Source: JACCVL01 sp963695375
GTDB taxonomy: Bacteria; Actinomycetota; Actinomycetes; Propionibacteriales; Nocardioidaceae
Assembly (NCBI GenBank): GCA_963695375.1
Contig: OY968767.1
Location: 2,356,001-2,420,000 of the forward strand
Direction: 5' to 3'
Length of the DNA stretch: 64,000 bases
The notes beneath the pieces were generated by a model, which was not told the DNA's origin, searched no databases, and saw only the letters and a list, made by a program, of their open reading frames with translations. This document shows positions 18,547-27,862 of this stretch, in pieces; the first letter of the stretch is position 1; each line of letters begins with the position of its first letter. The position numbers and the translations under genes were made by a program.

Positions 18547-19575
18547 ATGACGATCCTGGTGACCGGCGCGACCGGCTATGTCGGCGGTCGACTCGTGCCT
18601 CTGTTGCTGGAGCGCGGTCACGCCGTGCGCACCACCACGATCGACCCCGACGGCGAACAGCCGTGGTGGGGCGACCAGGTGGAGACCGTCGTCATGGACG
18701 TGCTCGACCCCGACCAGGTCATGGCCGCGTGCGAGGACGTGCGCGCGGTGTACTACCTGATCCACGGGATGAGCGCCGACAACTTCGCTCAGACCGACCG
18801 GGAGGCAGCCGCCAACCTCGCGAACGCCGTCCGTGCGCACGGGGTGGATCGGATCGTGTACCTCTCCGGACTGGTACCAGACGTCGCCGAGTCCGAGCTC
18901 TCCGAGCACGTCAAGTCCCGCCGAGAGGTCGAACAGATCCTCACCGACGCGGCTGCGACGGTGGTCGCGCTGCGCGCGGCCGTGGTTCTGGGCAGCGGGT
19001 CCACCTCGTTCGAGATCATCCGGCAGGTCAGCGAGCGGATGCCCGTGCACACCGTGCCGTCGTGGATGGACTCCATGGTGCAGCCGATCGCGGTCGTCGA
19101 CGTGCTCGAGGCACTGGTCGGGGCGCTCGACTACACCGGCCCCTCGCGACACTTCGACGTGGGCGGCCCGGACACGTTGCGCTACGGCGCGCTCCTCGAG
19201 AGGTACACCACACGCGCAGGGCTCGAGCGCCCGCAGGTCAACGTGCCGCTGGTGCCGACGGCGCTCGTCGGTGCCCTTGTCGGCAGCCTCACCGATGTCC
19301 CCCGGCCGACGGTTGAGGCTCTCGTCGAGAGCCTGCACCACGACATGACCGTGGCCGAGGACGACTTCCGGACGATGCTGCTCCCCCAGCAACACCGCCT
19401 GGTGGGACTGGACGAGGCCCTGCGTCGCTCGCTGGCGCCGCAAGCGACCGCGCCCGAGGATGCGGACCCGATGGGGCCGCTCCCTCAGGACCCGGCGTGG
19501 GCCAGCGGTGGCGACGACCGGCCAGCCCTGGCCAAGGTGGTCGACGCCGCCAAGGACTTCCTGCCGGACTCGTGA
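18547..19575 (+). CDS. NAD(P)-dependent SDR-type epimerase/NmrA family protein
   Basis: Protein of 342 residues. It has an N-terminal Rossmann fold with GATGYVGGRL (residues 7-16), an acidic/neutral strand end and an atypical active site (IVYLSGLVPD in place of YxxxK), which places it with atypical SDRs of the NmrA/complex-I NDUFA9-like group. Middle and C-terminal parts resemble proteins annotated as NAD(P)H-binding or DUF2867-lacking epimerases. The ATG at 18547 has GGGAGG upstream. Substrate unknown. Confidence 0.82.
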   Translation: MTILVTGATGYVGGRLVPLLLERGHAVRTTTIDPDGEQPWWGDQVETVVMDVLDPDQVMAACEDVRAVYYLIHGMSADNFAQTDREAAANLANAVRAHGVDRIVYLSGLVPDVAESELSEHVKSRREVEQILTDAAATVVALRAAVVLGSGSTSFEIIRQVSERMPVHTVPSWMDSMVQPIAVVDVLEALVGALDYTGPSRHFDVGGPDTLRYGALLERYTTRAGLERPQVNVPLVPTALVGALVGSLTDVPRPTVEALVESLHHDMTVAEDDFRTMLLPQQHRLVGLDEALRRSLAPQATAPEDADPMGPLPQDPAWASGGDDRPALAKVVDAAKDFLPDS

Positions 19576-19650
19576 GCGGGCCAGACGTCGACAGGATTGT
19601 GGTGTGGCCTGGTAACAGTGGTCGACGGTCGCCGGGTCGTCGACGAGTGG

Positions 19651-20100
19651 TCAGCCGTTCCCCGGACGCCGGCCGAGCGCCAGCCCAGCGGCGATCATCA
19701 AGACGCCGAGACCGAGATGCAGCCAATTGTCCGCATCGTTCACGGGGACGAAGTTGGCAGTCGCCTCGGCATCCACCACCAAGCCGTAGATCCAGAGCAG
19801 CAGATAGACGACGCCACCTCCGACCAGGAAGTTTCGGGCACCCCCGTGGCTGCGAGCCATCGCGCCCCCGACCACTCCGAAGGCGAGGTGTACGAGGTTG
19901 TGCAGGATCGACACCTGGAAGACGCCGAGCAGAAGAGCCTCTGACTCGTGCCCGGCGAACTGCATGCTGCTGTAATCGGTCGTGATTCCCGGGACGAAGC
20001 CCAGAACGCCGACCACCAAGAAGACGGCAGCGACGGTGAACGCCGCGATCTGCGCAGTCGTGTAGCGGGAGTGGGTGGCCGAAGCCGAGCGACTAGTCAT
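19651..20100 (-). CDS. DUF4383 family membrane protein
   Basis: Protein of 149 residues with four hydrophobic segments (IAAFTVAAVFLVVGVLGF, LHNLVHLAFGVVGGAMA, NFLVGGGVVYLLLWIYGLV, WLHLGLGVLMIAAGLALG). The HNLVHLAFG block and the paired WLHLGLG are typical of DUF4383, common in actinomycetes. Start at 20100 with GGGAGG 4-5 nt upstream. Function unknown. Confidence 0.88.
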   Translation of the reverse strand: MTSRSASATHSRYTTAQIAAFTVAAVFLVVGVLGFVPGITTDYSSMQFAGHESEALLLGVFQVSILHNLVHLAFGVVGGAMARSHGGARNFLVGGGVVYLLLWIYGLVVDAEATANFVPVNDADNWLHLGLGVLMIAAGLALGRRPGNG

Positions 20101-20219
20101 AGCGCCTCCCTAAAGAGAACTGTCTAGCACAGCGCGCTCACCATCGTGAGGGACGGACGGTGCCCAGCCGGTCGCCCAAACCCCTTCCACCGTGCGGTCG
20201 ATACCTCGGGTGCAGCGAG

Positions 20220-20612
20220 TCACTGCGGGTCGATCACCGCAACGGCATCGATCTCGACGCGGAAGTCCGGGTGAACGAGCCCCGCCACCTGGACGAGCGA
20301 ACTTGCGGGCAAGCGTTCGGGATTGACGAAGCGATCCCGCACGGTCCGGACAGCATCGAGATCGGCGATGTCGCGGAGGAAGTAGGTCATCTTCACCACC
20401 TCGGCCCACGACGCGCCCACCGCTTGCAGTGCGGCGCTGAGGTTCTGGAAGACCTGCTCCGTCTGGACGTCGGCGGCTCCTTGGACCACTGAACCATCAG
20501 GACGTACGGGCACTTGGCCGGAGATGTGAACGACCAGACCCGACGCCACCGTCACCTGGCTGTACCCGGTCACCGGGGGCAGTCCCTCCGGTTGGCGGTG
20601 GTGCGCGATCAA
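20220..20612 (-). CDS. RidA/YjgF/Rid family protein
   Basis: Protein of 130 residues of the Rid superfamily, whose founding member deaminates reactive enamines and imines. Blocks visible: GYSQVTVASGLVVHISGQVP, QTEQVFQNLSAAL, VVKMTYFLRDIAD, and R-F after VRD. The usual RidA arginine block near the end (here RFVNPERLPASSLVQV...VEIDAVAV) is present. The TTG start at 20612 has GGAGGG 5 nt upstream, the only good site here. The subfamily, and thus the substrate, is uncertain. Confidence 0.88.
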   Translation of the reverse strand: MIAHHRQPEGLPPVTGYSQVTVASGLVVHISGQVPVRPDGSVVQGAADVQTEQVFQNLSAALQAVGASWAEVVKMTYFLRDIADLDAVRTVRDRFVNPERLPASSLVQVAGLVHPDFRVEIDAVAVIDPQ

Positions 20613-20780
20613 TGAACCCTCCCCACGGTGGAGCGCAGGTACGGCATGCCGCTCCGCGCACGCTTAGTCGAGGCCAACTCGCGCACCCGATGATGAGGTG
20701 CTGCCGCGGCCTTGCGTGTCGTCTGAGCATTAACGGGATCCAGCCGTCGGCGTCGCGGCTCTGGACGAGCGTTGACGGCG

Positions 20781-21323
20781 TTATGGGACGTTCGCCTGCA
20801 CTTCACAGGTCACCGCGGTGTCCGTCCCTCCGTAACCGCCGTCGCAGTAATCGGAGCCAGGTCCTCCATTCAGGACGTCGTCGCCACCGCCGCCGATGAG
20901 CACGTCATCCCCAGCGCCACCAGCTAGTGAGTTGATGGCGTTCGTTCCCCGTAGGTCATCGTCGTTTTGCGAGCCAACCACGTTCTCTGCGTGAACCCCG
21001 TCGGTGCCCTGACCGTATGCCACCCGTAGCGTGAGATAGACGAAAACGCTGTGACGGGCCGAGGAGTAGCTAGCGGTGTCGGTGCCCTTTCCACCGAGGA
21101 TGACGTCATCGCCGGCGAGGCCCCTCATGAGGTCGCTGCCCTGGTGACCGCAGATGACGTCGTCACCGGTCGTGCCTCGCAGCGTGTCGTTCTCCGTCGT
21201 TCCCTCGATGGTGCAGGCGGGCTGCTCAACGATCTCCGGGCCTGCTACAGATTGGGACACCGGGGGGATCAACCAGAGCAGAGGGGTCGTCACCGCTACT
21301 GCTGCGAGCCGAAGCCTCCGCAT
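20781..21323 (-). CDS. Secreted RTX-type calcium-binding repeat protein
   Basis: Protein of 180 residues. A signal peptide from the ATG at 21323 (GGGAG upstream; LRLAAVAVTTPLLWLIPP) is followed by GGxGxDxLx-type nonapeptides: GTTGDDVICG, GLAGDDVILGGKGTD, then GGAGDDVLIGGGGDD and GGPGSDYCDGG. Such repeats fold as a calcium-bound parallel beta-roll. A middle insert (ASYSSARHSVFVYL) interrupts the two repeat blocks, and two cysteines near the end (YCDGG, VTCEV) may pair. No catalytic domain is seen. It lies back-to-back with the remains of another RTX protein at 21730-22452. Confidence 0.82.
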   Translation of the reverse strand: MRRLRLAAVAVTTPLLWLIPPVSQSVAGPEIVEQPACTIEGTTENDTLRGTTGDDVICGHQGSDLMRGLAGDDVILGGKGTDTASYSSARHSVFVYLTLRVAYGQGTDGVHAENVVGSQNDDDLRGTNAINSLAGGAGDDVLIGGGGDDVLNGGPGSDYCDGGYGGTDTAVTCEVQANVP

Positions 21324-21729
21324 GAGGTGTTCTCCCTGCGTTCTGTCTGCACGGCAGCCTAGACCAAGCCGCTGAGTCACACGAGCGGTCAGTGTCGAGC
21401 CAATGAAGATGGTGGCTACGGCGACGGTCCATCTGTGCTCGACCCGTGCCCACCAGCGGTGCGGTTCATGGCGCTGCGCGATCAGCCAGCCGTTCATCCA
21501 GCATTCCGCATGCAGCACGTGTATCGACCGGGCTCGTCCAGGATTTTCCGACTCCACGACGCCATCGGGCCATTCCCTGTGCCGTGACAGTGGCGGTTCT
21601 GCGCTAGCGGTGAGGCGGTCGCCTGCGCCTGTCGTTCACACTGCCGACGTGCAGCAGCTGGCGAATCCTCACAAGGAGAGGCGTCCACCCGGGCCTGGAA
21701 CGCGACCCGGGGCAGTAGCCGGCCGGGTC
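21324..21729. other. Intergenic stretch, no gene recognised
   Basis: About 400 bases between the RTX gene and the broken PD40/RTX gene. Both strands have open frames, but none has a good ribosome-binding site or recognisable domain. Part of it may be eroded upstream sequence of the pseudogene. Confidence 0.5.
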
Positions 21730-22452
21730 GAGCGGGCCCAGTCTGTCGGCTGACGGCGTCCGGGTCGCGCTCCACAGCGCTACGTCGAACCCTGAACGCG
21801 GGCGACACCGACACTCTCACGGACGTGTACGTCAAGGACCGAGCACCGAGGCAGTCACACTGGCCTCCACCGCCACCGACGGCACCAAGAGCAACGACGA
21901 GAGTTCCCAGCCCAGTCTGTCGGCTGACGGCGTCCGGGTCGCGTTTCACAGCTATGCGTCGAACCTTGACCCGGGTGACACCGACACCATTGGGGACGTG
22001 TACGTGAAGTTGCTCGAGGCGCCACCACCGGTGGATCCGGCTCCGGTGTGTGTTGGTCGCTCCGCCACCGTCGATGTTGCGGCTGGACAGGTCGTCGGTG
22101 GCCCGGACGACTGGCAGCCCTACAACGGTGAGCTGCGTGGTACGACTGGTCCGGACGTGATCGTGGGTACCGCGCAGCAGGACCGCGTACTCGCCGGCGG
22201 CGGAAGCGACCTGGTCTGCACTCTCGGAGACGCTGACACCGCTCTCGGTGCAGCCGGCAACGACGACCTCCGCGGCGCCAGCCAGGCCGACCGGCTCAAG
22301 GGAAACAACGGGCTCGACACCCTCACCGGGGTAACGGCAACGACCGTCTGACGGGTGGCCTCCACGCGGACACGTTCCTCGGCGGACGGGGAACCGACAC
22401 CGCCACCGGCTTCAACAGCGGCGAGGGCGACACCGCAAGCAGCATCCCCTGA
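21730..22452 (+). pseudogene. Broken PD40/TolB-like plus RTX secreted protein gene
   Basis: Read across frames, the plus strand encodes PD40-type repeats (SLSADGVRVA...SNLDPGDTD...DVYVK) followed by RTX calcium-binding repeats ending at a TGA at 22450-22452. Two copies of SLSADGVRVA (from 21739 and 21913) lie 174 nt apart, one 58-residue repeat unit. An extra base near 21791 and a missing base near 21838 offset each other, and a third indel near 22347 breaks the RTX part (LTG to GNGNDRLTGG). No start or signal peptide remains. Either a decayed gene or sequencing errors in a repeat; three indels favour decay. Confidence 0.75.
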
Positions 22453-22656
22453 CCCCAGCCAGATCGGGGCGGGACGGGTGGGTCAGGCGCCTGCGGTGTG
22501 TCGTCAGGCCCGTTCACGGAGGGGTAGCCTCCCGCCCCGACGGTGGCTGGTGCACGCGCCACAGGCTGCGCGCCCGTGGACGCTTCCCAGTGGCCGGTCC
22601 GGCGACGGAGCTGATGCCTGCTCATCCACCCGCGGCCGCAACTGCGGTTACTTCGG

Positions 22657-22730
<74 letters not shown>

Positions 22731-22811
22731 CCGCCCTCGGCGCGAGGCACCGTGGAGCACGCGGAACCTTACCCGAGGCGCTGCCGGCACCGACCCGCCC
22801 GTCCTCCGCCG

Positions 22812-22853
22812 GATGATGCATTTCCGTCGCCGGAGCGACGGGAATGCATCATC
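22812..22853. terminator. Long hairpin downstream of der
   Basis: A 19-bp inverted repeat with one mismatch (arms 22812-22830 and 22835-22853) and a CGGA loop, 23 nt past the der stop. There is no T-run on either side. It would work in either direction, protecting tRNA-Pro from read-through or ending the der operon. Confidence 0.6.
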
Positions 22854-22875
22854 GCCGGTCGGACCGCGGCAGCGG

Positions 22876-24288
22876 TCAGCGGCGGCGCTTCTCCCGCGGC
22901 CGCTGTTGCAGCGAGATCGGCGTCCCCTCGAAGCCGAACGTCTCCCGCAGCCGGCGCTCGATGAAGCGCAGGTACGACGCCTCGAGCTTGCCCGAGGTGA
23001 ACAGCACGAAGGTCGGCGGCGCGGTCGACGCCTGGGTGGCGAACAGCACCTTCGGCTGCTTGCCGGAGCGCACCGGGTGCGGGTGCTCGGCCACCAGCCG
23101 GCCGAGGAAGGTGTTCAGGGCACCCGTCGGCACCCGGGTCTCCCACCCGGCCAGCGCCCGATCCAGGACGGGCACCAGCTTGTCGACGTGCCACCGGGTC
23201 TTCGCCGAGACGTTCACCCGCGGCGCCCACTGCACCCGCAGCAGGTCGCGGTCGATCTCGCGCTCGAGGTAGTAGCGCCGGTCGTCGTCGACGAGGTCCC
23301 ACTTGTTGAACGCCACGACCACCGCGCGCCCGGCGTCGGCCACCATCGCGATCAGCCGCTGGTCCTGCTCGGACAGCGACTCGCTCGAGTCCACCACCAC
23401 CACCGCAACCTCGGCCCGCTCCAGCGCGGTCTGCGTGCGCAGGCTGGCGTAGTACTCGTGCCCGGAGGCCTCCTTCACCCGCCGGCGCACCCCCGCGGTG
23501 TCCACGAACCGCCAGGTCCGGCCACCGAGCTGCACCAGCTCGTCCACCGGGTCGACGGTGGTGCCGGCGACGGAGTCGACCACCGCCCGCTCCTCCCCGG
23601 TCAGCACGTTCAGCAAGCTGGACTTGCCCACGTTCGGCTTGCCCACGATCGCCACCCGGCGCGGTCCGCCGACCTCCTCGTCGGCCTCTGCCGGGGCCTC
23701 CGGAAGCACGGCGAGCACCGCGTCGAGCAGGTCACCGCTGCCGCGACCGTGCAGTGCCGAGACCGGATGCGGCTCCCCCAGCCCGAGGCTCCACAGCCCG
23801 GCCGCCTCGGCCTCCCCCCGGAGGTCGTCGACCTTGTTCGCCGCCAGCAGGACCGGCTTGGACGAGCGGCGCAGCACTCGCACGACGGCATCGTCGGTGT
23901 CGGTGGCGCCGACCGTCGCGTCCACGACGAACATCACGGCGTCGGCAGCGGCGATCGCCAGCTCGGCCTGGTAGGCGATCCGCTCGGCCCGGCCGCGGGC
24001 GTCGGGGTCCCAGCCGCCGGTGTCGACGACGGTGAAGGCCCGCCCGTTCCAGACCGCGTCGTAGGCCACCCGGTCGCGGGTCACGCCGGGCACGTCCTCG
24101 ACCACCGCCTCGCGGCGGCCGATGATCCTGTTCACCAGCGTCGACTTGCCCACGTTGGGACGGCCGACGACGGCGAGCACCGGCGCCGCACCGGCGCGGA
24201 GCTCCGACGATCCCGTCGCCGCGTCAGCGGCCGCCTCGTCCACCAGGTCACTCCGCTCGCTCGGTCCGCCCCGCGCCCGTCCGGTCAC
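22876..24288 (-). CDS. der: Ribosome-associated GTPase Der (EngA)
   Basis: Tandem GTPase of 470 residues needed for 50S subunit assembly. G-domain 1 has GRPNVGKS, the DTGG switch and NKVD; G-domain 2 has GKPNVGKS, DTAG and NKWD; a C-terminal KH-like domain ends in basic RPREKRRR. An acidic tail of about 35 residues precedes the first domain. The GTG at 24288 overlaps the cmk stop (GTGA). It follows cmk, as in many actinobacteria. Confidence 0.98.
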   Translation of the reverse strand: MTGRARGGPSERSDLVDEAAADAATGSSELRAGAAPVLAVVGRPNVGKSTLVNRIIGRREAVVEDVPGVTRDRVAYDAVWNGRAFTVVDTGGWDPDARGRAERIAYQAELAIAAADAVMFVVDATVGATDTDDAVVRVLRRSSKPVLLAANKVDDLRGEAEAAGLWSLGLGEPHPVSALHGRGSGDLLDAVLAVLPEAPAEADEEVGGPRRVAIVGKPNVGKSSLLNVLTGEERAVVDSVAGTTVDPVDELVQLGGRTWRFVDTAGVRRRVKEASGHEYYASLRTQTALERAEVAVVVVDSSESLSEQDQRLIAMVADAGRAVVVAFNKWDLVDDDRRYYLEREIDRDLLRVQWAPRVNVSAKTRWHVDKLVPVLDRALAGWETRVPTGALNTFLGRLVAEHPHPVRSGKQPKVLFATQASTAPPTFVLFTSGKLEASYLRFIERRLRETFGFEGTPISLQQRPREKRRR

Positions 24289-24989
24289 GGTACGGCCCTC
24301 GCGACGGCGACCCGCACCAGGTCGACGACCTGCGCGACCACCTCGTCCAGGCTGTGCTCGGTGGTGTCGACGTCGACGGCGTCGGGGGCCCGGGTCAGCG
24401 GGGAGGCGGCCCTCGACGAGTCCAGCCGGTCGCGGCGGTCCAGGTCGTCCCGGGTGGCGGCGTGCGCGGCGTCCGGTCCGCCCACCTGGGCGGTCCGTCG
24501 CCGGGCCCGGGCGTGCACGTCGGCGGTGAGGAAGATCTTGACCGCCGCCTCCGGGGCCACCACCGATCCGATGTCGCGGCCCTCGACGACGATCCCGCCG
24601 GAACCGATCAGCTCCCGCTGGCGCTGCACCATGGCCGCCCGGACGGCGGGCACAGCGCTGACCGCGCTGACCGCCGCGGTCACCTCCGCTCCCCGGATCG
24701 GGCCGGCGACGTCGGTGCCGTCGACGGTGATGGTCGGTCCGGCCGGATCGGTGCCGGACTCCAGCCGCACCCGGCCGGCGAGGTCGGCGACCGCCACCGG
24801 GTCGGCCGGGTCCACCCCGTGGTCGAGCACGGCCCAGGTCAGGGCGCGGTACATCGCGCCGGTGTCCAGATAGCGCAGTCCGAGCCGGGTGGCCACCGCG
24901 CGAGCGGTGCTGGACTTGCCCGACCCGGACGGCCCGTCGACCGCCACGACCACCGCGGCCAGGTCGGGACGGCTGGGCGAGTCGGGCAT
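24285..24989 (-). CDS. cmk: Cytidylate kinase
   Basis: (d)CMP kinase of 234 residues: phosphorylates CMP and dCMP with ATP. P-loop GPSGSGKSS near residue 20, then YLDTGAMYRALT (CMP binding) and VEGRDIGSVVAPEA. The lid region has RRTAQVGG and the DDLDRRDRLDSSR block. It lies between tyrA and der in one operon, and its end is coupled to der. The start at 24989 is 32 nt after the tyrA stop. Confidence 0.97.
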   Translation of the reverse strand: MPDSPSRPDLAAVVVAVDGPSGSGKSSTARAVATRLGLRYLDTGAMYRALTWAVLDHGVDPADPVAVADLAGRVRLESGTDPAGPTITVDGTDVAGPIRGAEVTAAVSAVSAVPAVRAAMVQRQRELIGSGGIVVEGRDIGSVVAPEAAVKIFLTADVHARARRRTAQVGGPDAAHAATRDDLDRRDRLDSSRAASPLTRAPDAVDVDTTEHSLDEVVAQVVDLVRVAVARAVP

Positions 24990-25021
24990 GGTGCGGCTCC
25001 TCGGTGCTGCGGACGGGCGGG

Positions 25022-26089
25022 TCAGCGGTGCGCGGGCCAGCCGCGGGCGACGAGCGCGTCCACCAGCGTGTCGGCCGCGGAGGCCTGCACCACGAGCTCG
25101 ACCAGGCCGACCGGCCGGCCGGGGTCGTGGTCGATGCGCAGGTCCTCGACGTTGACCCCCGATTGTCCCGCATCGCCGAACAGCCGGGCCAACTCCCCCG
25201 GGCGGTCCGGCACGGCGACCAGCACGACGGTCTCCGCCCGGGCCGGGCCGCCGTGCTTGGCAGGGATCATCCGAGTGCCGTCGAGTCCCCGGCGCAGCAC
25301 CGCGTCTACCTCGGCCGGGGCCGCGGTCAGCCCGGTGAGCAACCGGTCCACGTCGTCGCGCACCGCCTCGAGCAGCCCGCGCACCGCCGGCGCATTGGCG
25401 GCCAGGATCTGTGCCCAGAGCGTGGGGTCGCCGCCGGCGACGCGCGTCACGTCCCGCACCCCCTGGCCGGAGAGGGCGAGGTGCTCGGGCGGTGCGGCGC
25501 CGAGCTGGGCCGCCGCCAGCACCGACAGCAGGTGCGGCAGATGCGACACCCGGGCGACCGCGAGGTCGTGCTCCTGCGGGCTGAGCGTCACCACGCCGGC
25601 GCCGGTGGCGGTCGCCAGGTCGGTCACCGCCCGGACCGCCTCCGGCCGGCTGCCGGGATGCGGGGTGACCGCCCAGGCGCGGCCCTGGAACAGGTCGGCG
25701 GAGGCCGCCCAGGGACCGGAGAGCTCGCTGCCGGCCATCGGATGTCCGCCGACGTAGCGGCCGAGGGCGTCGGCGGGCACCGTCGCCCGCACCTGCTCCA
25801 GCGGCTCGGTCTTCACGCTGCCGACGTCGGTGACCACGGCGTCCGGGTGCTCACGCAGCGCCTCGGCCACCACCACCGCCACCTGGGCGGGCGGCACCGC
25901 GACCACGACGCACGCCGGCGGCTCGGCGTCCGCTGCCGACTCCGCGTGCCCGGCCCCGCGCGACGACGCGACGGTGAGCGCGGCCCGGTCGCTGTCTCGC
26001 AGCCGAACCCGGACGCCGGCGGCGGTCAGCGCCAGGCCGACCGAGGTGCCGACCAGTCCGGTGCCGACGACCAGCACCGGCCCGGTCAC
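25022..26089 (-). CDS. tyrA: Prephenate dehydrogenase with C-terminal ACT domain
   Basis: Tyrosine-branch enzyme of 355 residues that converts prephenate to 4-hydroxyphenylpyruvate with NAD. N-terminal Rossmann motif GTGLVGTSVG, then DVGSVKT, GGHPMAGSE, and the helical dimerisation domain with SHLPHLLS. The C-terminal residues from about 285 (VLVAVPDRPGELARLFGDAG) form an ACT domain, probably a tyrosine sensor. The GTG at 26089 overlaps the aroH stop (GTGA), so chorismate mutase and this enzyme are made together. Confidence 0.95.
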   Translation of the reverse strand: MTGPVLVVGTGLVGTSVGLALTAAGVRVRLRDSDRAALTVASSRGAGHAESAADAEPPACVVVAVPPAQVAVVVAEALREHPDAVVTDVGSVKTEPLEQVRATVPADALGRYVGGHPMAGSELSGPWAASADLFQGRAWAVTPHPGSRPEAVRAVTDLATATGAGVVTLSPQEHDLAVARVSHLPHLLSVLAAAQLGAAPPEHLALSGQGVRDVTRVAGGDPTLWAQILAANAPAVRGLLEAVRDDVDRLLTGLTAAPAEVDAVLRRGLDGTRMIPAKHGGPARAETVVLVAVPDRPGELARLFGDAGQSGVNVEDLRIDHDPGRPVGLVELVVQASAADTLVDALVARGWPAHR

Positions 26090-26472
26090 GGCGGGTCCTC
26101 GTCGGTGCGGACGTGGTCGAGGTCCCGGCGCAGGTGTCGGGCGCCGTGCAGGTAGACGTGGGTGACCTCGGAACGGCTGAGCTCGGATTCCACGTGCATG
26201 AGCAGCCGCACCACCCGCTCCATGGCGCCGGTGATGTCCAGCTCGACGGTGCACAGCAACGGCACGTCGACGAGGCCGAGGCTGCGAGCGGCGTACGCGG
26301 GGAACTCCGAGCTGATGTCCGGTGTCGCGGTGAACACGATGCTGATCAGGTCGTCGGTGGACAGCCCGTTCTCCGCCAGCACCCGGCGGACCAGCTCCCC
26401 GGTGCGCTGCAGCAGATGCTCCCGCTCGTCCGCGTCCAGCTGGGTCGCCCCGCGGATGGCTCGTACCGGCAC
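26086..26472 (-). CDS. aroH: Chorismate mutase, AroH type
   Basis: Monofunctional chorismate mutase of 128 residues of the trimeric Bacillus subtilis AroH class; makes prephenate for the downstream tyrA product. Active-site blocks match AroH: RAIRGATQ (Arg7), FTATPDISSEFPAYAAR, CTVELDITGAMERVVR (Glu78/Arg90 equivalents), HVYLHGA (Tyr108) and LRRDLD (Arg116). The GTG at 26472 has GGGAGGAGG upstream. This class is less common in actinobacteria than the AroQ type. Confidence 0.95.
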   Translation of the reverse strand: MPVRAIRGATQLDADEREHLLQRTGELVRRVLAENGLSTDDLISIVFTATPDISSEFPAYAARSLGLVDVPLLCTVELDITGAMERVVRLLMHVESELSRSEVTHVYLHGARHLRRDLDHVRTDEDPP

Positions 26473-26486
26473 GTCCGACCTCCTCC

Positions 26487-27257
26487 CTACAGCCCGGCCG
26501 CGTCCAGCAGCGGCCCGAGCTCCGCCCCGGTCAGCTCCCGCAGCTGACCCGAGCGCAGCGACCCCAGCCTGATGCTGCCCAGCGCGACGCGGGTCAGCCG
26601 TCGCACCGGGTGACCGACAGTGTCGAGCATCCGTCGCACCACCCGGTTGCGGCCCTCGTGCACCACCAGCTGGACGATGCTCCGGTCGCCGTGCGTGGTC
26701 CGCACGGTGACCTCGCTGCACGCCACCGGGCCGTCGTCCAGCGGCACGCCGGTCAGCAGCCGACGCCGGGTGGCCGGCGAGACGACGCCGTCCACCTCCG
26801 CCACATAGGTCCGCGCCACCTCGTACGACGGGTGCGTCAGCCGGTGCGCCAGGTCACCGTGGTTGGTCAGCAGCAACAACCCGTCGGTGTCGGTGTCCAG
26901 CCGGCCGACGTGGAACAACCGCTCCGGCCGGTCGGCGACGAGGTCGGCCAGGCACGGCCGGCCCTCGGGGTCGCTCATCGTGCTCACCACGCCCCGGGGC
27001 TTGTTCACCGCCAGGTAGACGTGTGGGCCGACCGGCGGCAGCCGGGTTCCGTCCACCCGGATCACGGCGCGCGCCGGGTCCACCTTGGTCCCGAGCCGGG
27101 TGACGACCTCGCCGTCGACCTCGACCCGGCCGGACAGCATCAGCTCCTCGCAGGCGCGTCGGCTGGCCACCCCGGACTGGGCCAGCAGCTTGTGCAGGCG
27201 GACCAGACCCTGCTCGTCCGGCGGCCCCCCGGGCGGCGGCGCCGCCGGGTCGCTCAC
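26487..27257 (-). CDS. rluB: 23S rRNA pseudouridine synthase, RluB type
   Basis: Enzyme of 256 residues: N-terminal S4 RNA-binding domain (RLHKLLAQSGVASRRACEEL), then an RsuA/RluB-type catalytic domain with GRLDTDTDGLLLLTN (catalytic Asp), NKPRGVV and GRNRVVRRML. It would modify the 23S helix 89-90 region, by family. The GTG at 27257 overlaps the scpB stop (GTGA). scpA-scpB-rluB is a classical linkage. Confidence 0.95.
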   Translation of the reverse strand: MSDPAAPPPGGPPDEQGLVRLHKLLAQSGVASRRACEELMLSGRVEVDGEVVTRLGTKVDPARAVIRVDGTRLPPVGPHVYLAVNKPRGVVSTMSDPEGRPCLADLVADRPERLFHVGRLDTDTDGLLLLTNHGDLAHRLTHPSYEVARTYVAEVDGVVSPATRRRLLTGVPLDDGPVACSEVTVRTTHGDRSIVQLVVHEGRNRVVRRMLDTVGHPVRRLTRVALGSIRLGSLRSGQLRELTGAELGPLLDAAGL

Positions 27258-27862
27258 GGGTCCGGCTGCTCGGCCGCCGGCAACCGGTCCGGCACGGGCA
27301 CGGGCACGGCGAGGGCGCCCGGTCCGCCGGCGAGCTCCTGCGCCTCGTCGTCGGCGGGCAGGAACGGCGCCAGGTCCGGCAGCTCGTCCAGGCCGGTGAG
27401 CCCCATCCGCTCCAGGAAATAGCCACTCGTGCGGTACAGCACCGCGCCGGACACGGGTTCGGTGCCGGCCTCCTCCACCAGCCCGCGGGTGAACAGCGTC
27501 CGCATCACCCCGTCCACGTTCACCCCGCGGATCGCCGAGACCCGCGAACGGCTCACCGGCTGCCGGTAGGCGACGACGGCGAGCGTCTCCAGCGCCGCCT
27601 GGGTCAGCCGCGCCTGCTGGCCGTCGAGCACGAACCGCTCGACGACGTCGGCGTACTCGTCCCGAGTGAACAGCCGCCAGCCGCCGCCGACCTGCCGGAG
27701 CTCGAACCCGCGGCCCTCGTCGTCGTAGGAGCGGGCCAGCCGCTCCAGCGCGGCGCCCACCTCGTCCGCCTCGTGGTCCACCGCCGCCGACAGCGCTGCC
27801 GTGTCGAGCGGCTGGTCGGCCACCAGCAGCACCGCCTCCAGCGCCGGCTGCAGCCGACTCAT
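27254..27862 (-). CDS. scpB: Segregation and condensation protein B
   Basis: Kleisin-interacting winged-helix protein of 202 residues, part of the SMC-ScpA-ScpB condensin. Two winged helices: residues 1-80 (LEAVLLVADQPLDTAALS) and 90-165 (RLTQAALETLAVVAYRQPVSRSRVSAIRG cut into two strands). The C-terminal 35 residues are low-complexity Pro/Ala. The ATG at 27862 overlaps the scpA stop (ATGA). Confidence 0.96.
   Translation of the reverse strand: MSRLQPALEAVLLVADQPLDTAALSAAVDHEADEVGAALERLARSYDDEGRGFELRQVGGGWRLFTRDEYADVVERFVLDGQQARLTQAALETLAVVAYRQPVSRSRVSAIRGVNVDGVMRTLFTRGLVEEAGTEPVSGAVLYRTSGYFLERMGLTGLDELPDLAPFLPADDEAQELAGGPGALAVPVPVPDRLPAAEQPDP

Noticed and set aside
21494..21949. 151-codon minus-strand open frame
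   Set aside because: Antisense of the PD40 repeats; its repeated peptide only mirrors the repeated DNA.
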